The position numbers were made by a program, and so were the translations under genes. Positions 17,925-26,345 of a stretch of 64,000 nt of DNA are shown piece by piece. Origin of the DNA: Pseudomonadales bacterium (GTDB taxonomy: Bacteria; Pseudomonadota; Gammaproteobacteria; Pseudomonadales; Azotimanducaceae). Each line of letters begins with the position of its first letter. Position 1 is the first letter of the stretch. The DNA lies in NCBI GenBank assembly GCA_017642855.1, contig JAEPOO010000001.1:558001-622000 (forward strand), in the 5' to 3' direction. The notes beneath the pieces were generated by a model. The model had not been told where the DNA came from. It ran no database searches and was given only the letters and a program-made list of their open reading frames with translations.

Positions 17925-20065
17925 ACAGCTTTGCCCGTACCCAGAAGGATTCTTCTGCCTTACCCTATCGGTTGTTTGCGATTCAATTCAGTTTTTTTAT
18001 TTCTGTTGCGATCGCCCTACTCATTGCTTTTGAAGCAGATCGAGCCACTCACTCTGTCTATAGTGAAGCAGAGCGGCAGGGGCGCTTTATCTTTTCGACC
18101 CTTGGTCGCCAAGTATCTGATGCTCTCTATTTCAATGACATAGAGCAGGTTCGCACCGCCGCTGATTTCGTTGAGTCTCAAAATACTGTTCGGCGAATCG
18201 CTGTATTCAGCGATCAAGGAAGGTTTCTGTTTGATTCCGAACAGACAATGGTCCCGAGGGGTGGGGTTGATCAGTCTCTTTATGATTTAACGGAACTCAA
18301 TGAAGACTATGCTTACCGTTTTGGCGCTGATTCCATCGAGTTCGTTGGTGCGGTCAGATTCGACCAGCTGACGCTGGGCGGTCTCTACCTAGAGTTGGAC
18401 ATCACAGGACAGCTGGCGGCTGCGAGAAGTTCGACAAAGGAGCTTGCGTATTTCGGCCTCGCTGGCGTGGCTCTGGTGTCGGCGATAGCCTTTCTCATCG
18501 CTGGATTCGTTGGCACAACCCGGTCGCTAAGAGTCGTTGAGTCCAACTTTTCACAGTTAATCGAGCAGTCTCCTTTGCCGTATTCGATTTTCCGTACCGA
18601 TGGTGAGCTTGTTTACATGAACGCTGCAATGGCGCAACTGATGGGTTCTCGGCTCTTGCCCGATCAGGCCTACAATATTTTGAAAGACCAGCGCTTCGAT
18701 AAAGCGGGCGTTGCCCTGACACTGGCCGAAGGTTTTTCCGAAGGACCGCTGGAAATCCCTCGCTTTGGGTTCCGCCTGCTCGAAGATCAGGGCTTGCTCT
18801 GGCTAAGAGGAATAGTTTTCCCTCTGCGTGGCAAAGACGGTCAGACTGAGGACGTCGTGGTCGCATTCGAAGATGTTAGCTCTGAAGTACAAGCAGAAGA
18901 ACGTCAGACGCAGATGAACGCCCAACTGGTGCAGAGCCAGAAGCTGGAGGCCTTGGGAGTGATGGCCAGAGGTATCGCGCACGACTTTAATAATCTGCTC
19001 ACACCGGTGATGGTGAGTGCAGACCTTCTGATGAGAGAGCCGCAAGGGGCCACTTTTGATCGATACATACAGAACATCATCTCTGGTGCGAGACGGGCAT
19101 CGGATCTTTGTCGTCAGCTATTGGCATATGGCGGTAGTGAAGAAAAAGCCATTGTTCGCACAAATCTGAGTTCCGAGCTTGAAGAGATGAATGCCCTGAT
19201 GAGCAGCTCGGTTTCTAAGAACGTGGTTTTCAGGCAGTCATTGGACAAAAACCTGCCTCTTGTTTCTGTGGATCACTCGCAAGTTCGTCAGATCATCCTG
19301 AATCTCTTGATCAATGCATCCGAAGCTGTGGAGGAACAAGGACCCGGCGAAGTGATGCTGAGCACAGGCGTCCGGGAACTGAATTCGGAGGACGTGGTCA
19401 AGTTATTACCTGCGCCTGACCTTGAGCCGGGCCGGTATGTTTTCATGGAGGTGAAGGATACGGGTGTTGGCATGGACTACGAGACGCAGCAAAGTCTGTT
19501 CAACCCGTTTTTCTCAACAAAGTTTACGGGTCGCGGCCTGGGTATGTCTGTCGTGCTAGGGATTGTCAGAGATCACAAAGGAGGTATCGCTGTTGAAAGC
19601 GAGGAGGCAGAGGGAACGTCTATTACCATCTATTTTCCTCTAAGTGATCACCAGCAAGAAGCTTCGCAGCCTGAAACGCAGTCTGAGCAGACAACCCTGG
19701 CTGGTGGGTGTTTATTATTGGCAGATGATGAGCCAGAAGTTCTGGATATTGGCCGGCGGACGCTGGAAGCGCTCGGTTATGATGTTATTGCAGCCACCAA
19801 TGGCGAGGAAGCAATCGCGCAATTCGAAAAGCACAGGGATCAGATTACCGGTGCTGTGCTCGATTTGATGATGCCGTTGGTAGATGGCGAGACCGCAGTG
19901 AATGGCATTCGTCACTTGAAAGCCGATCTTCCGATAGTGATCGTTACCGGCATGCAGTCGGCGGAGAGTTTTAATCGATTGTCCACGATGTCCCGACTGA
20001 AAATTCTCAACAAACCTTACCTGATCAAGGACCTCGAGGCAGCCTTGAGGGAACTGTTGGTCTAG
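17921..20065 (+). CDS. hybrid sensor histidine kinase with C-terminal receiver domain
   Basis: A 714-residue inner-membrane kinase. Order: TM1 (~20-40), a periplasmic sensor segment (~43-170), TM2 (~174-196), a PAS domain (~205-325), HisKA with GIAHDFNNLLTPV (phospho-His354), HATPase with NLLINASEAV, DTGVGMD and GRGLGMSVVLGI, and a receiver (~595-714) with LLADDEPEVLD and phosphoacceptor Asp648 in VLDLMMP, closing Lys in LNKPY. The ATGA overlap with the PhnD-like lipoprotein predicts a two-part receptor. No separate DNA-binding regulator is adjacent, so the output partner is elsewhere. The stop shares CTAG with the convergent TonB receptor gene. Confidence 0.93.
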   Translation: MNSFARTQKDSSALPYRLFAIQFSFFISVAIALLIAFEADRATHSVYSEAERQGRFIFSTLGRQVSDALYFNDIEQVRTAADFVESQNTVRRIAVFSDQGRFLFDSEQTMVPRGGVDQSLYDLTELNEDYAYRFGADSIEFVGAVRFDQLTLGGLYLELDITGQLAAARSSTKELAYFGLAGVALVSAIAFLIAGFVGTTRSLRVVESNFSQLIEQSPLPYSIFRTDGELVYMNAAMAQLMGSRLLPDQAYNILKDQRFDKAGVALTLAEGFSEGPLEIPRFGFRLLEDQGLLWLRGIVFPLRGKDGQTEDVVVAFEDVSSEVQAEERQTQMNAQLVQSQKLEALGVMARGIAHDFNNLLTPVMVSADLLMREPQGATFDRYIQNIISGARRASDLCRQLLAYGGSEEKAIVRTNLSSELEEMNALMSSSVSKNVVFRQSLDKNLPLVSVDHSQVRQIILNLLINASEAVEEQGPGEVMLSTGVRELNSEDVVKLLPAPDLEPGRYVFMEVKDTGVGMDYETQQSLFNPFFSTKFTGRGLGMSVVLGIVRDHKGGIAVESEEAEGTSITIYFPLSDHQQEASQPETQSEQTTLAGGCLLLADDEPEVLDIGRRTLEALGYDVIAATNGEEAIAQFEKHRDQITGAVLDLMMPLVDGETAVNGIRHLKADLPIVIVTGMQSAESFNRLSTMSRLKILNKPYLIKDLEAALRELLV

Positions 20066-22092
20066 AAGTTGATGGTTGCACCCAGGAACAAAGACCGGGG
20101 TGTGCCCACGAAATAGCGGTCATTACCGAAAGCAAAGTCAGCGCGCTCAGCATAGGCTTCATCAGTCAGATTCATGACGCGATAAAAAAGGCGCGTTGTC
20201 GCCGTTACCTGCCAGCTACCCCTTAGGTGAAGGAGGTCGTGACCTTCATATCCGTGCTCATTCTGCGGGTCCTGGTAGTACTCGCCGATATGGACCCATT
20301 CCAATTCCAGCTGGTGAGCGGGTGCCGGTTGCCAGAGCAGTGAGGCTGACCCCAGTGTTTCCGGCGCTGTGTCGATGGTGTTCCCTGACAAAGGGTCTCG
20401 GGAAAGGGTGGGGTTGTTCTCGTATTTGTGCTCAGCGTAGGTAAAAGCCGCATGGGCTGTTAGCGCGTCGCTGATGCGGAAATTGAGGTCAAACTCGATA
20501 CCTTGGTGACTGGTCTCTCCGTTGTCGACGTTCTGACGGCTGGTATCCCGAAAAATGAAGTTGTCCTTGTCCATGGTGAACAGGCTGACAGCATAATTAA
20601 GGGATGCTGTTGTCCCGCGAAAGCCCATTTCTACGGCATCCAGTTCAACAGGATCAATGTCAGCGACGGACTGGTTGTTTTGCAGACGATACAACTCGGT
20701 GGTCTGAGGTGCGCGAAAACCCTGGGATATTGACCCGTAGATTTGATGACTGCCACTCAGGTCGTAACGGAATCCCAATCGAGGTGACCAATTGCTGAAG
20801 CTGTCGTCTCTGTCCGCGGGTCGATTGAATCGACAGCCACCAAAGCCGCAAGGGGTGCCGTCATCTTTGGTTCTCCCGTCCAGCATGCGGTTGTCGTAAT
20901 CGTATTTCGTGTATTGATACCGCAGGCTGCCAAGCAGTGACAGGTTATCGGTCAGTGCTCTATCGAATGATAAAAAAGCTCCAGCGAGTGCTGCCTGCAC
21001 TTCATAGTCGTAGTGTTTGCCTTCGGGAATGGTTGCGACGAGGAAGGCACTGCCGCTGTCAGTGGGTCCTTCCTGAGTTTCTTTTAGAAATCCATCTGTG
21101 TATTCGAACTCTACGCCCGCCTGCCACCAGGTGTTACCTCGCCACAGAAGATTCAAGCCAAAGCTGTCATGACCGTTCTCTTCGACAGGCTGGCCTGGCA
21201 GGAAGTGCTGCAGGAATTCCATATCGACACTTCTTAGGTAAGGCTTTATCCGCAGTTCACCGTTGCCATAACCTCGAGCGATCTCGCTGGCTAAGCGCAG
21301 GGAACGGGCGTCGCGATAGGCTTCAGGATTAGGGTTGTCACGTCGGCTGCCGCTGTCTTTGTAGGCGTCTTCCCCGAGGATGAATCCAGCAGTCTCCTGA
21401 TTCAGGTTCGTGTAGCTAAAAGTGGTTTTGATTCGATTTGTGTCACCTTCGTAAAGGTGCTTGAGCGCCAGTTTTTGCTGATCGTACCCTGAGTCATCTT
21501 TCCAGCCGCCGTCAGTTGTGCCCGAAGCGTCGATGCGCAGGGCGTCGGAAGAAAAGGCGACTTTAGTCCGGTAGTAGTTGTTCTCGCCAGCCTCCAGGTC
21601 CAGTCTTTTCAGCCCTGGATCTAATTCTGGCGTAATGACGTTCACAACGCCGTGCAGTGCGTTTGACCCATAGATCGAGGAGTCCGGGCCGCGGATGACC
21701 TCGATGCGCCCGGCGGTTTCGCTGGTGGACTCGAACAGCTCGTTCACGTTGCAGAAGCCGGGGGAACGAAGTGAGATGCCATCTTGAGCCATGACGAATG
21801 CGCCGCAGCTGCCTGCGCCAGTCAGTACCGGTGACCGAATAGCGGTCAAATGCTCCTGGCCATTGCCGCGGGAGATCCAGACGCCAGGGATGCGCTGCAG
21901 GCTTTCATTGATGTGGGTGTGGCTGATCCGTCGCAGCGTATCAGAATCCACAATGCCAATACTGCTGACGGTTTCCCTGAGGGACTGCTCGGACTTGGTT
22001 GCGGTGACGACGATTTCATCCAGTTCACCAGCGACTGCGTGATAGCAGGACAAAAGCAGGACAAACGCGAATTGAACGAAGTGTAAACGCAA
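20062..22092 (-). CDS. TonB-dependent outer-membrane receptor
   Basis: A 676-residue outer-membrane receptor with signal peptide (cleavage near AVAGELDE) and TonB box DEIVVTATK. The plug domain (~35-150) carries VIRGPDSSIYGSNALHGVVNVI, and the barrel ends in the terminal aromatic strand LFLGATINF. The short, BtuB/FecA-sized barrel suggests a metal chelate, cobalamin or siderophore. Two Cys pairs occur (GAGSCGAFV with GFCNVNEL, and TPCGFGGCRF), likely loop disulphides. No cobalamin riboswitch core was found upstream. The orientation opposite the PhnD-like/kinase pair, with shared CTAG stops, does not by itself show co-regulation. Confidence 0.92.
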   Translation of the reverse strand: MRLHFVQFAFVLLLSCYHAVAGELDEIVVTATKSEQSLRETVSSIGIVDSDTLRRISHTHINESLQRIPGVWISRGNGQEHLTAIRSPVLTGAGSCGAFVMAQDGISLRSPGFCNVNELFESTSETAGRIEVIRGPDSSIYGSNALHGVVNVITPELDPGLKRLDLEAGENNYYRTKVAFSSDALRIDASGTTDGGWKDDSGYDQQKLALKHLYEGDTNRIKTTFSYTNLNQETAGFILGEDAYKDSGSRRDNPNPEAYRDARSLRLASEIARGYGNGELRIKPYLRSVDMEFLQHFLPGQPVEENGHDSFGLNLLWRGNTWWQAGVEFEYTDGFLKETQEGPTDSGSAFLVATIPEGKHYDYEVQAALAGAFLSFDRALTDNLSLLGSLRYQYTKYDYDNRMLDGRTKDDGTPCGFGGCRFNRPADRDDSFSNWSPRLGFRYDLSGSHQIYGSISQGFRAPQTTELYRLQNNQSVADIDPVELDAVEMGFRGTTASLNYAVSLFTMDKDNFIFRDTSRQNVDNGETSHQGIEFDLNFRISDALTAHAAFTYAEHKYENNPTLSRDPLSGNTIDTAPETLGSASLLWQPAPAHQLELEWVHIGEYYQDPQNEHGYEGHDLLHLRGSWQVTATTRLFYRVMNLTDEAYAERADFAFGNDRYFVGTPRSLFLGATINF

Positions 22093-22276
22093 CAGGGTAT
22101 CTCCGACGAAAGTGCAGCACTCTACCGAAAATCAGGGAATCGGAAAACCTGCACAAGACAACCGATTGTTCCTGTATCAGCGCCAGCTATCACAAAATAT
22201 TGACAATGAAGGCTGCGTGCAGTGAACTGGCCTCGCGAATTGGCTCTAACCAGCCGCGTTAGGCGGATCAAGTAAC

Positions 22277-23080
22277 ATGGCGAACGACAATCAAGAGTAT
22301 GTGACGACTTACATGCCGTCACTTTTGCAATCCATTCCACGGCAGAACCAGCGACAGACGCTGGGTATTGCCGAGGGCGCTCTTCCATTCAAGGGTTTGG
22401 ATATCTGGAATGCCTACGAGTTTTCCTGGTTGAACAGCAAGGGTAAGCCTGAAGTCGCCGTGGCTCAGTTACAGGTCCCAGGAAAGTCTGCCCACCTGAT
22501 CGAGTCAAAATCACTAAAGCTTTATCTTGGTTCTTACAGCAACACACCTTTCAGCCATCGTAACGAAGTGATCTCCACTTTGGAGTCGGACCTGACGCTC
22601 GCCGCTCAAGCAGCCGTCGGCGCGGCGCTGCTGACGCCGGATCAGGTGCAGCACGAAGGTGTGGGACAGTTTGTTGGCACTAATCTGGATCTTCTGGATA
22701 TTGATGTCGAAGACTACTACTGGAATCCGGAGTTCCTGCAGTTGGAGAGTTCAACAACGGTTCGCGAATCCGTCTATACACACCTCTTCAAATCGTTATG
22801 CCCGATGACCGGACAACCTGATTTTGCCTCTATCCTGATTCAATATAATGGCAACAGCATCAAGCACGAAGGGCTTTTGAAATATCTGATTTCATATCGC
22901 GAACACGCGGAGTTTGCGGAACAGGTGACGGAGCGAATCTTCGTCGACATTATGAATCGATGTGCGCCTGAACGCCTTGCTGTGTCAGCTCGATTCACAC
23001 GTCGTGGCGGCATCGATATCAATTCTCATCGCACCCATCACGAAGACCTGCCACCTGAGGTCAGACTCTGGCGTCAGTGA
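22277..23080 (+). CDS. queF: NADPH-dependent 7-cyano-7-deazaguanine reductase
   Basis: A 267-residue protein of the long (E. coli-type, two-domain) QueF. The signature ESKSLK lies at 76-81, and the catalytic Cys175 in the strand LCPMTGQPD, where it forms a thioimide with preQ0. The C-terminal RFTRRGGIDINSHRT is also typical. It reduces preQ0 to preQ1 for queuosine modification of tRNA in the cytoplasm. It stands alone, divergent from the TonB receptor gene and convergent with the P450 gene (seven-base overlap of the 3' ends). Confidence 0.96.
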   Translation: MANDNQEYVTTYMPSLLQSIPRQNQRQTLGIAEGALPFKGLDIWNAYEFSWLNSKGKPEVAVAQLQVPGKSAHLIESKSLKLYLGSYSNTPFSHRNEVISTLESDLTLAAQAAVGAALLTPDQVQHEGVGQFVGTNLDLLDIDVEDYYWNPEFLQLESSTTVRESVYTHLFKSLCPMTGQPDFASILIQYNGNSIKHEGLLKYLISYREHAEFAEQVTERIFVDIMNRCAPERLAVSARFTRRGGIDINSHRTHHEDLPPEVRLWRQ

Positions 23081-24330
23081 GGATGGACCCTGACGGGCAC
23101 GTCTTTGATGCCCCGGATAAAGTTGTTCGGCAGCCTTTCCACCTCTCCCACGACCTCAACCGTGTGAAAACGTTTCATGATCTCTTCCCAGAGAATGCGC
23201 AGCTGCATCTCAGCGAGGCGGTTGCCCATGCAGCGGTGAACCCCAAAACCAAAAGATACGTGCGCCCTGGCATTGGGTCTGTCTATGACGAGTTTGTCGG
23301 CATCTTCAAACACTGATTCATCTCGATTGCCGGACAGGTACCACATAACAACCTTATCCCCCTCTTTGATCTGTTCGCCTCCCAGTTCGAAATCCTGCAA
23401 TGCTGTGCGGCGCATGTGGATCACCGGCGTCTGCCATCTCACCATTTCCGAAACCATATTTGGGATGAGGGCAGGGTTGTCCCTGAGTTTCTGATATTGA
23501 TCGGGATACTTGTTCAGTGCCATGACGCCGCCACTGATGCTGTTTCGAGTCGTGTCGTTACCACCAACGATCAACAACAGGATGTTGCCCAGAAACTGTG
23601 AAGGGTCTTCGTTCAGATTGGCTGTTTCTGGATTGTTAATGAGCATGGAGATAAGGTCGAACCTGGGGTCTTCAGTCTTCTTCTGCTCCCATAATTGGTA
23701 AAACGCAGCCGCAGCACCCATTAATTCCTCATAACGATGCTTCATATCGATACTGTCGTCACCGGTCACCTCCGGCACGGCAGTCGCGAGATCCGACCAG
23801 TGGATCAGCTTTTTGCGTTCCTCGTAGGGAAAGCCGAACAGCGTGGCCAGCATTCGTGCGGTCAGCTCGATGGACACTTCCTGTACCCAGTTAAAAGTTT
23901 CACCCACCGGCAGATTTTCGAGGATATCGATGGCCCGTTCCCTGATTAGTGGCTCGAGTTCCGCGAGATTCGATGGCGCGACGGTCGGCGCAACGGCTGA
24001 TCGCTGCTTCATGTGCTGGGGTTCATCCATGGTGATAAAGCTTTGCCCCTGGATCTCTCCTTCAACAGCCTCGTAGGGATCAACGATGGCGATGCCGCCT
24101 TTTTCAGAAGAGAACACTTCATGGTTTGTATCCACCTCTTTGATCAGCTGGTGACTCGTAACAGACCAGAAGGGGCCGTTAACACTGTCGGAAAGGTAAT
24201 GAACCGGCGCTTCTTTGCGTAACCGGGCAAACCAGGGCTGCCAGGTATCGTTCTGAAAAATCTCCGGGCGACTGACGTCAATCTGATCCAATGGTGTGTC
24301 CAGGGCTTCGTCTCTTTCGATGGCGCTCAT
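23074..24330 (-). CDS. cytochrome P450, CYP153 (alkane/fatty-acid terminal hydroxylase) type
   Basis: A 418-residue soluble P450. The I-helix is GGNDTTRNSISGGV, the ExxR helix MVSEMVRWQTPV, then HMRRTALQDFELGG and VVMWYLSGNRDESV, and the haem loop FGFGVHRCMGNRLAEMQ with Cys367. The combination MRRTA, WYLSGNRD and HRCMGNRLAEMQLRILWEE is that of CYP153 enzymes, which hydroxylate the terminal methyl of medium-chain alkanes or fatty acids using a ferredoxin and its reductase. No ferredoxin or reductase is in this window. It is downstream of an acyl-CoA dehydrogenase and an acyltransferase on the same strand. Confidence 0.9.
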   Translation of the reverse strand: MSAIERDEALDTPLDQIDVSRPEIFQNDTWQPWFARLRKEAPVHYLSDSVNGPFWSVTSHQLIKEVDTNHEVFSSEKGGIAIVDPYEAVEGEIQGQSFITMDEPQHMKQRSAVAPTVAPSNLAELEPLIRERAIDILENLPVGETFNWVQEVSIELTARMLATLFGFPYEERKKLIHWSDLATAVPEVTGDDSIDMKHRYEELMGAAAAFYQLWEQKKTEDPRFDLISMLINNPETANLNEDPSQFLGNILLLIVGGNDTTRNSISGGVMALNKYPDQYQKLRDNPALIPNMVSEMVRWQTPVIHMRRTALQDFELGGEQIKEGDKVVMWYLSGNRDESVFEDADKLVIDRPNARAHVSFGFGVHRCMGNRLAEMQLRILWEEIMKRFHTVEVVGEVERLPNNFIRGIKDVPVRVHPH

Positions 24331-24356
24331 AGTTTTCCTCCAGCTTTTGAATGAGG

Positions 24357-25556
24357 TTACATGCCTAACATTGCTTTTGCGACGATGTTTCTCTGCACCT
24401 GGGACGAGCCGCCTGCAATGGTTCTTGCTCGAGCGTTGAGGTAAGCGCCGAGTATGGGCATGGCATCATCAGGACCCAGGGGTGGCCCGTTGTATCCGAT
24501 CTCCAGTCGCGCCAGCTCATAGGGGATGCCATAGTAGCCAAGCGTTTGCACAGCAAAGACTTCTGCACGTTGCAGGGTCTCGGAGCCGACGAAGTTCAAC
24601 AGTGAAGACACCGGCCCTGGCGCTTTGCCGTCACTCAGGTCGGCGAGAACGCGTTTCTCCGACACTTCCATGGCCATGGCATCAATCTTCAGTTCGCTGA
24701 GCTGTCTCTGAAAATCGCCGTCATCGGCAAGTGTTCGTCCATCCATGCCAGTTTGCGATGCGACCCGCTCGATTCTCTGAAGCTGTCGCCGCAGTTCGAT
24801 GGAAGACATGCTCGTTCGCTCAAATTGCAGCAGATATTTTGCTACGGTCCAGCCCTCGTTTTCGGCACCGACTCGATTAGTCTTGGGTACGCGTACGTCG
24901 TCGAAGAACACCTGGTTCAGCTCGTGGGTGCCCTCGAGATTGATGATGGGTTCTATCGTGATACCAGGTGTTGCCATGTCGATCAGAATGAACGAAATGC
25001 CTTTTTGCGGAATACCTTCGGTGGACGTCCTGACCAGGGCGAACATCATGTTTGAATGTTGCGCGTAGCTGGTCCAGATCTTTGTGCCGTTAATGATGTA
25101 ATCATCACCATCGCTGACTGCCATGGTTTTTAATGATGCCAGGTCGGAGCCCGAACCAGGTTCCGAGTAACCCTGGCACCACATGTCTGTGCCATCGAGA
25201 ATTCGTGGCAGGTACCGGGCCTTTTGTTCGTCGGTGCCATAGCCAATCAGCATGGGTGCACACATTTTGACGCCCATAGGCACAAGTCCCGGCGTATTGG
25301 CTCGTGCACACTCTTCAGCAAACACGTAACGCTGTTCCAGTGACCATCCGGTTCCGCCATATTCTTCGGGCCAGTCAGGTGCTCCCCAGCCTTGTCGATG
25401 AAGTGTTTTCTGCCACTCAATGGCTGAATTTATTTCCTGCCATACGCTGGTTTTTTTGAGACCTGCTTCTTTCAGTTCCGGGGTGAGCGCTTCTTCGAGC
25501 CATGCTCTGACTTCCTGCCGGAATGCTTCCAGCGAAGGTTCCTGCGTCATTTTCAC
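24357..25556 (-). CDS. acyl-CoA dehydrogenase
   Basis: A 399-residue FAD enzyme with the standard three-domain layout. WCQGYSEPGSGSDLASL is the flavin/substrate signature, then DDYIINGTKIWTSYAQHS and the C-terminal AGGSSQVQRNIVAKAMLGM. It should oxidise an acyl-CoA to the 2-enoyl-CoA, passing electrons to ETF. The catalytic Glu is not identified here. Length and features fit the group near PimC/terpenoid and long-chain acyl-CoA dehydrogenases. It is 26 bases upstream of the P450 gene and two bases downstream of the acyltransferase gene, so the three form an operon in which hydroxylated and oxidised chains could be activated and beta-oxidised. Confidence 0.92.
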   Translation of the reverse strand: MKMTQEPSLEAFRQEVRAWLEEALTPELKEAGLKKTSVWQEINSAIEWQKTLHRQGWGAPDWPEEYGGTGWSLEQRYVFAEECARANTPGLVPMGVKMCAPMLIGYGTDEQKARYLPRILDGTDMWCQGYSEPGSGSDLASLKTMAVSDGDDYIINGTKIWTSYAQHSNMMFALVRTSTEGIPQKGISFILIDMATPGITIEPIINLEGTHELNQVFFDDVRVPKTNRVGAENEGWTVAKYLLQFERTSMSSIELRRQLQRIERVASQTGMDGRTLADDGDFQRQLSELKIDAMAMEVSEKRVLADLSDGKAPGPVSSLLNFVGSETLQRAEVFAVQTLGYYGIPYELARLEIGYNGPPLGPDDAMPILGAYLNARARTIAGGSSQVQRNIVAKAMLGM

Positions 25557-25558
25557 GG

Positions 25559-26281
25559 TTAATCTCCTCGTTTCGGAAACAGCCAGGCACGTAGCCAGCC
25601 GAGCAAAGTATTGTGGTAAAGCACGTATCGATCGATATCGTCGACGCTTTTTTCGAGCGCAGCAGGGTCCGAGAAAATCGTTTCACGAACCACGAGTTCG
25701 CGATCGGCATCCAGTGGTTTGATGACAGTGGCAGGGTTGCCCGCGGCAATGACATTCGCGGGGATGTCCGAAGCGACAAGGCTACCGGCGCCGATCACAC
25801 TGTTTTCTCCAATGGTCACGCCCTTGCAGATGGTGGCGCCATCGCCGATCCAGACGTTGTTGCCCAGCACAACGGGTTTTGTCTGACCCACGGTCTCTGT
25901 TCGGTCATAAACATCATGCCAGTCGGCATCCGTGATATAGGCACCGGCTGCAAACATGCAGTTGTCACCGATGGTAATGCTGCTGGCTGAATCGAATCGA
26001 CAGCCCGGACAGACAAGTACGTGATCTCCGAGCGTGATGTGGCCCTGATGCTCGCCAAAGGTCCAGCTGGAGAAAGAAACTTTCCGGTGGGAATCGGCGA
26101 TGATGTGCAGAAAATTGCCAGCCGCGATATGGCGCCCATGAACTCGAATGTTCCACGGTTTCATTAATGTGTGTCCGTGACCCAGGAACTCGAACTGGTG
26201 CGAAATAAAGTGCTGGGAATACCAGCGTTCGAACTTGCCGAACCAGTTTTTCAGCCAATAGGGCCGGTGATCGTGAATCAT
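25559..26281 (-). CDS. hexapeptide-repeat acyltransferase
   Basis: A 240-residue left-handed beta-helix protein with repeats of the isoleucine-patch type: ITLGDHVLVCPGCRF, ITIGDNCMFAAGAYI, VVLGNNVWIGDGATI, VTIGENSVIGAGSLV, then GNPATVIKPL. The His in DADWHD is a candidate catalytic residue as in LacA/MaoC-type acetyltransferases. It likely acetylates a hydroxyl on a sugar or lipid. It is the first gene of the minus-strand CYP153 operon. Its ATG (26281) overlaps the open frame of the divergent acyl-CoA synthetase. Confidence 0.85.
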   Translation of the reverse strand: MIHDHRPYWLKNWFGKFERWYSQHFISHQFEFLGHGHTLMKPWNIRVHGRHIAAGNFLHIIADSHRKVSFSSWTFGEHQGHITLGDHVLVCPGCRFDSASSITIGDNCMFAAGAYITDADWHDVYDRTETVGQTKPVVLGNNVWIGDGATICKGVTIGENSVIGAGSLVASDIPANVIAAGNPATVIKPLDADRELVVRETIFSDPAALEKSVDDIDRYVLYHNTLLGWLRAWLFPKRGD

Positions 26282-26345
26282 GCATCTATACAGCGGGATA
26301 ACAGCCAGAGTGTATCAAATGCACCGGATGGAGTATCTTCGGGTC

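Noticed and set aside
22093..22276. Possible cobalamin or preQ1 riboswitch in the TonB receptor/queF divergent region
   Set aside because: The conserved cobalamin (B12-box) core and a preQ1 aptamer pattern were looked for by eye on both strands and not found; a covariance-model search would be decisive.
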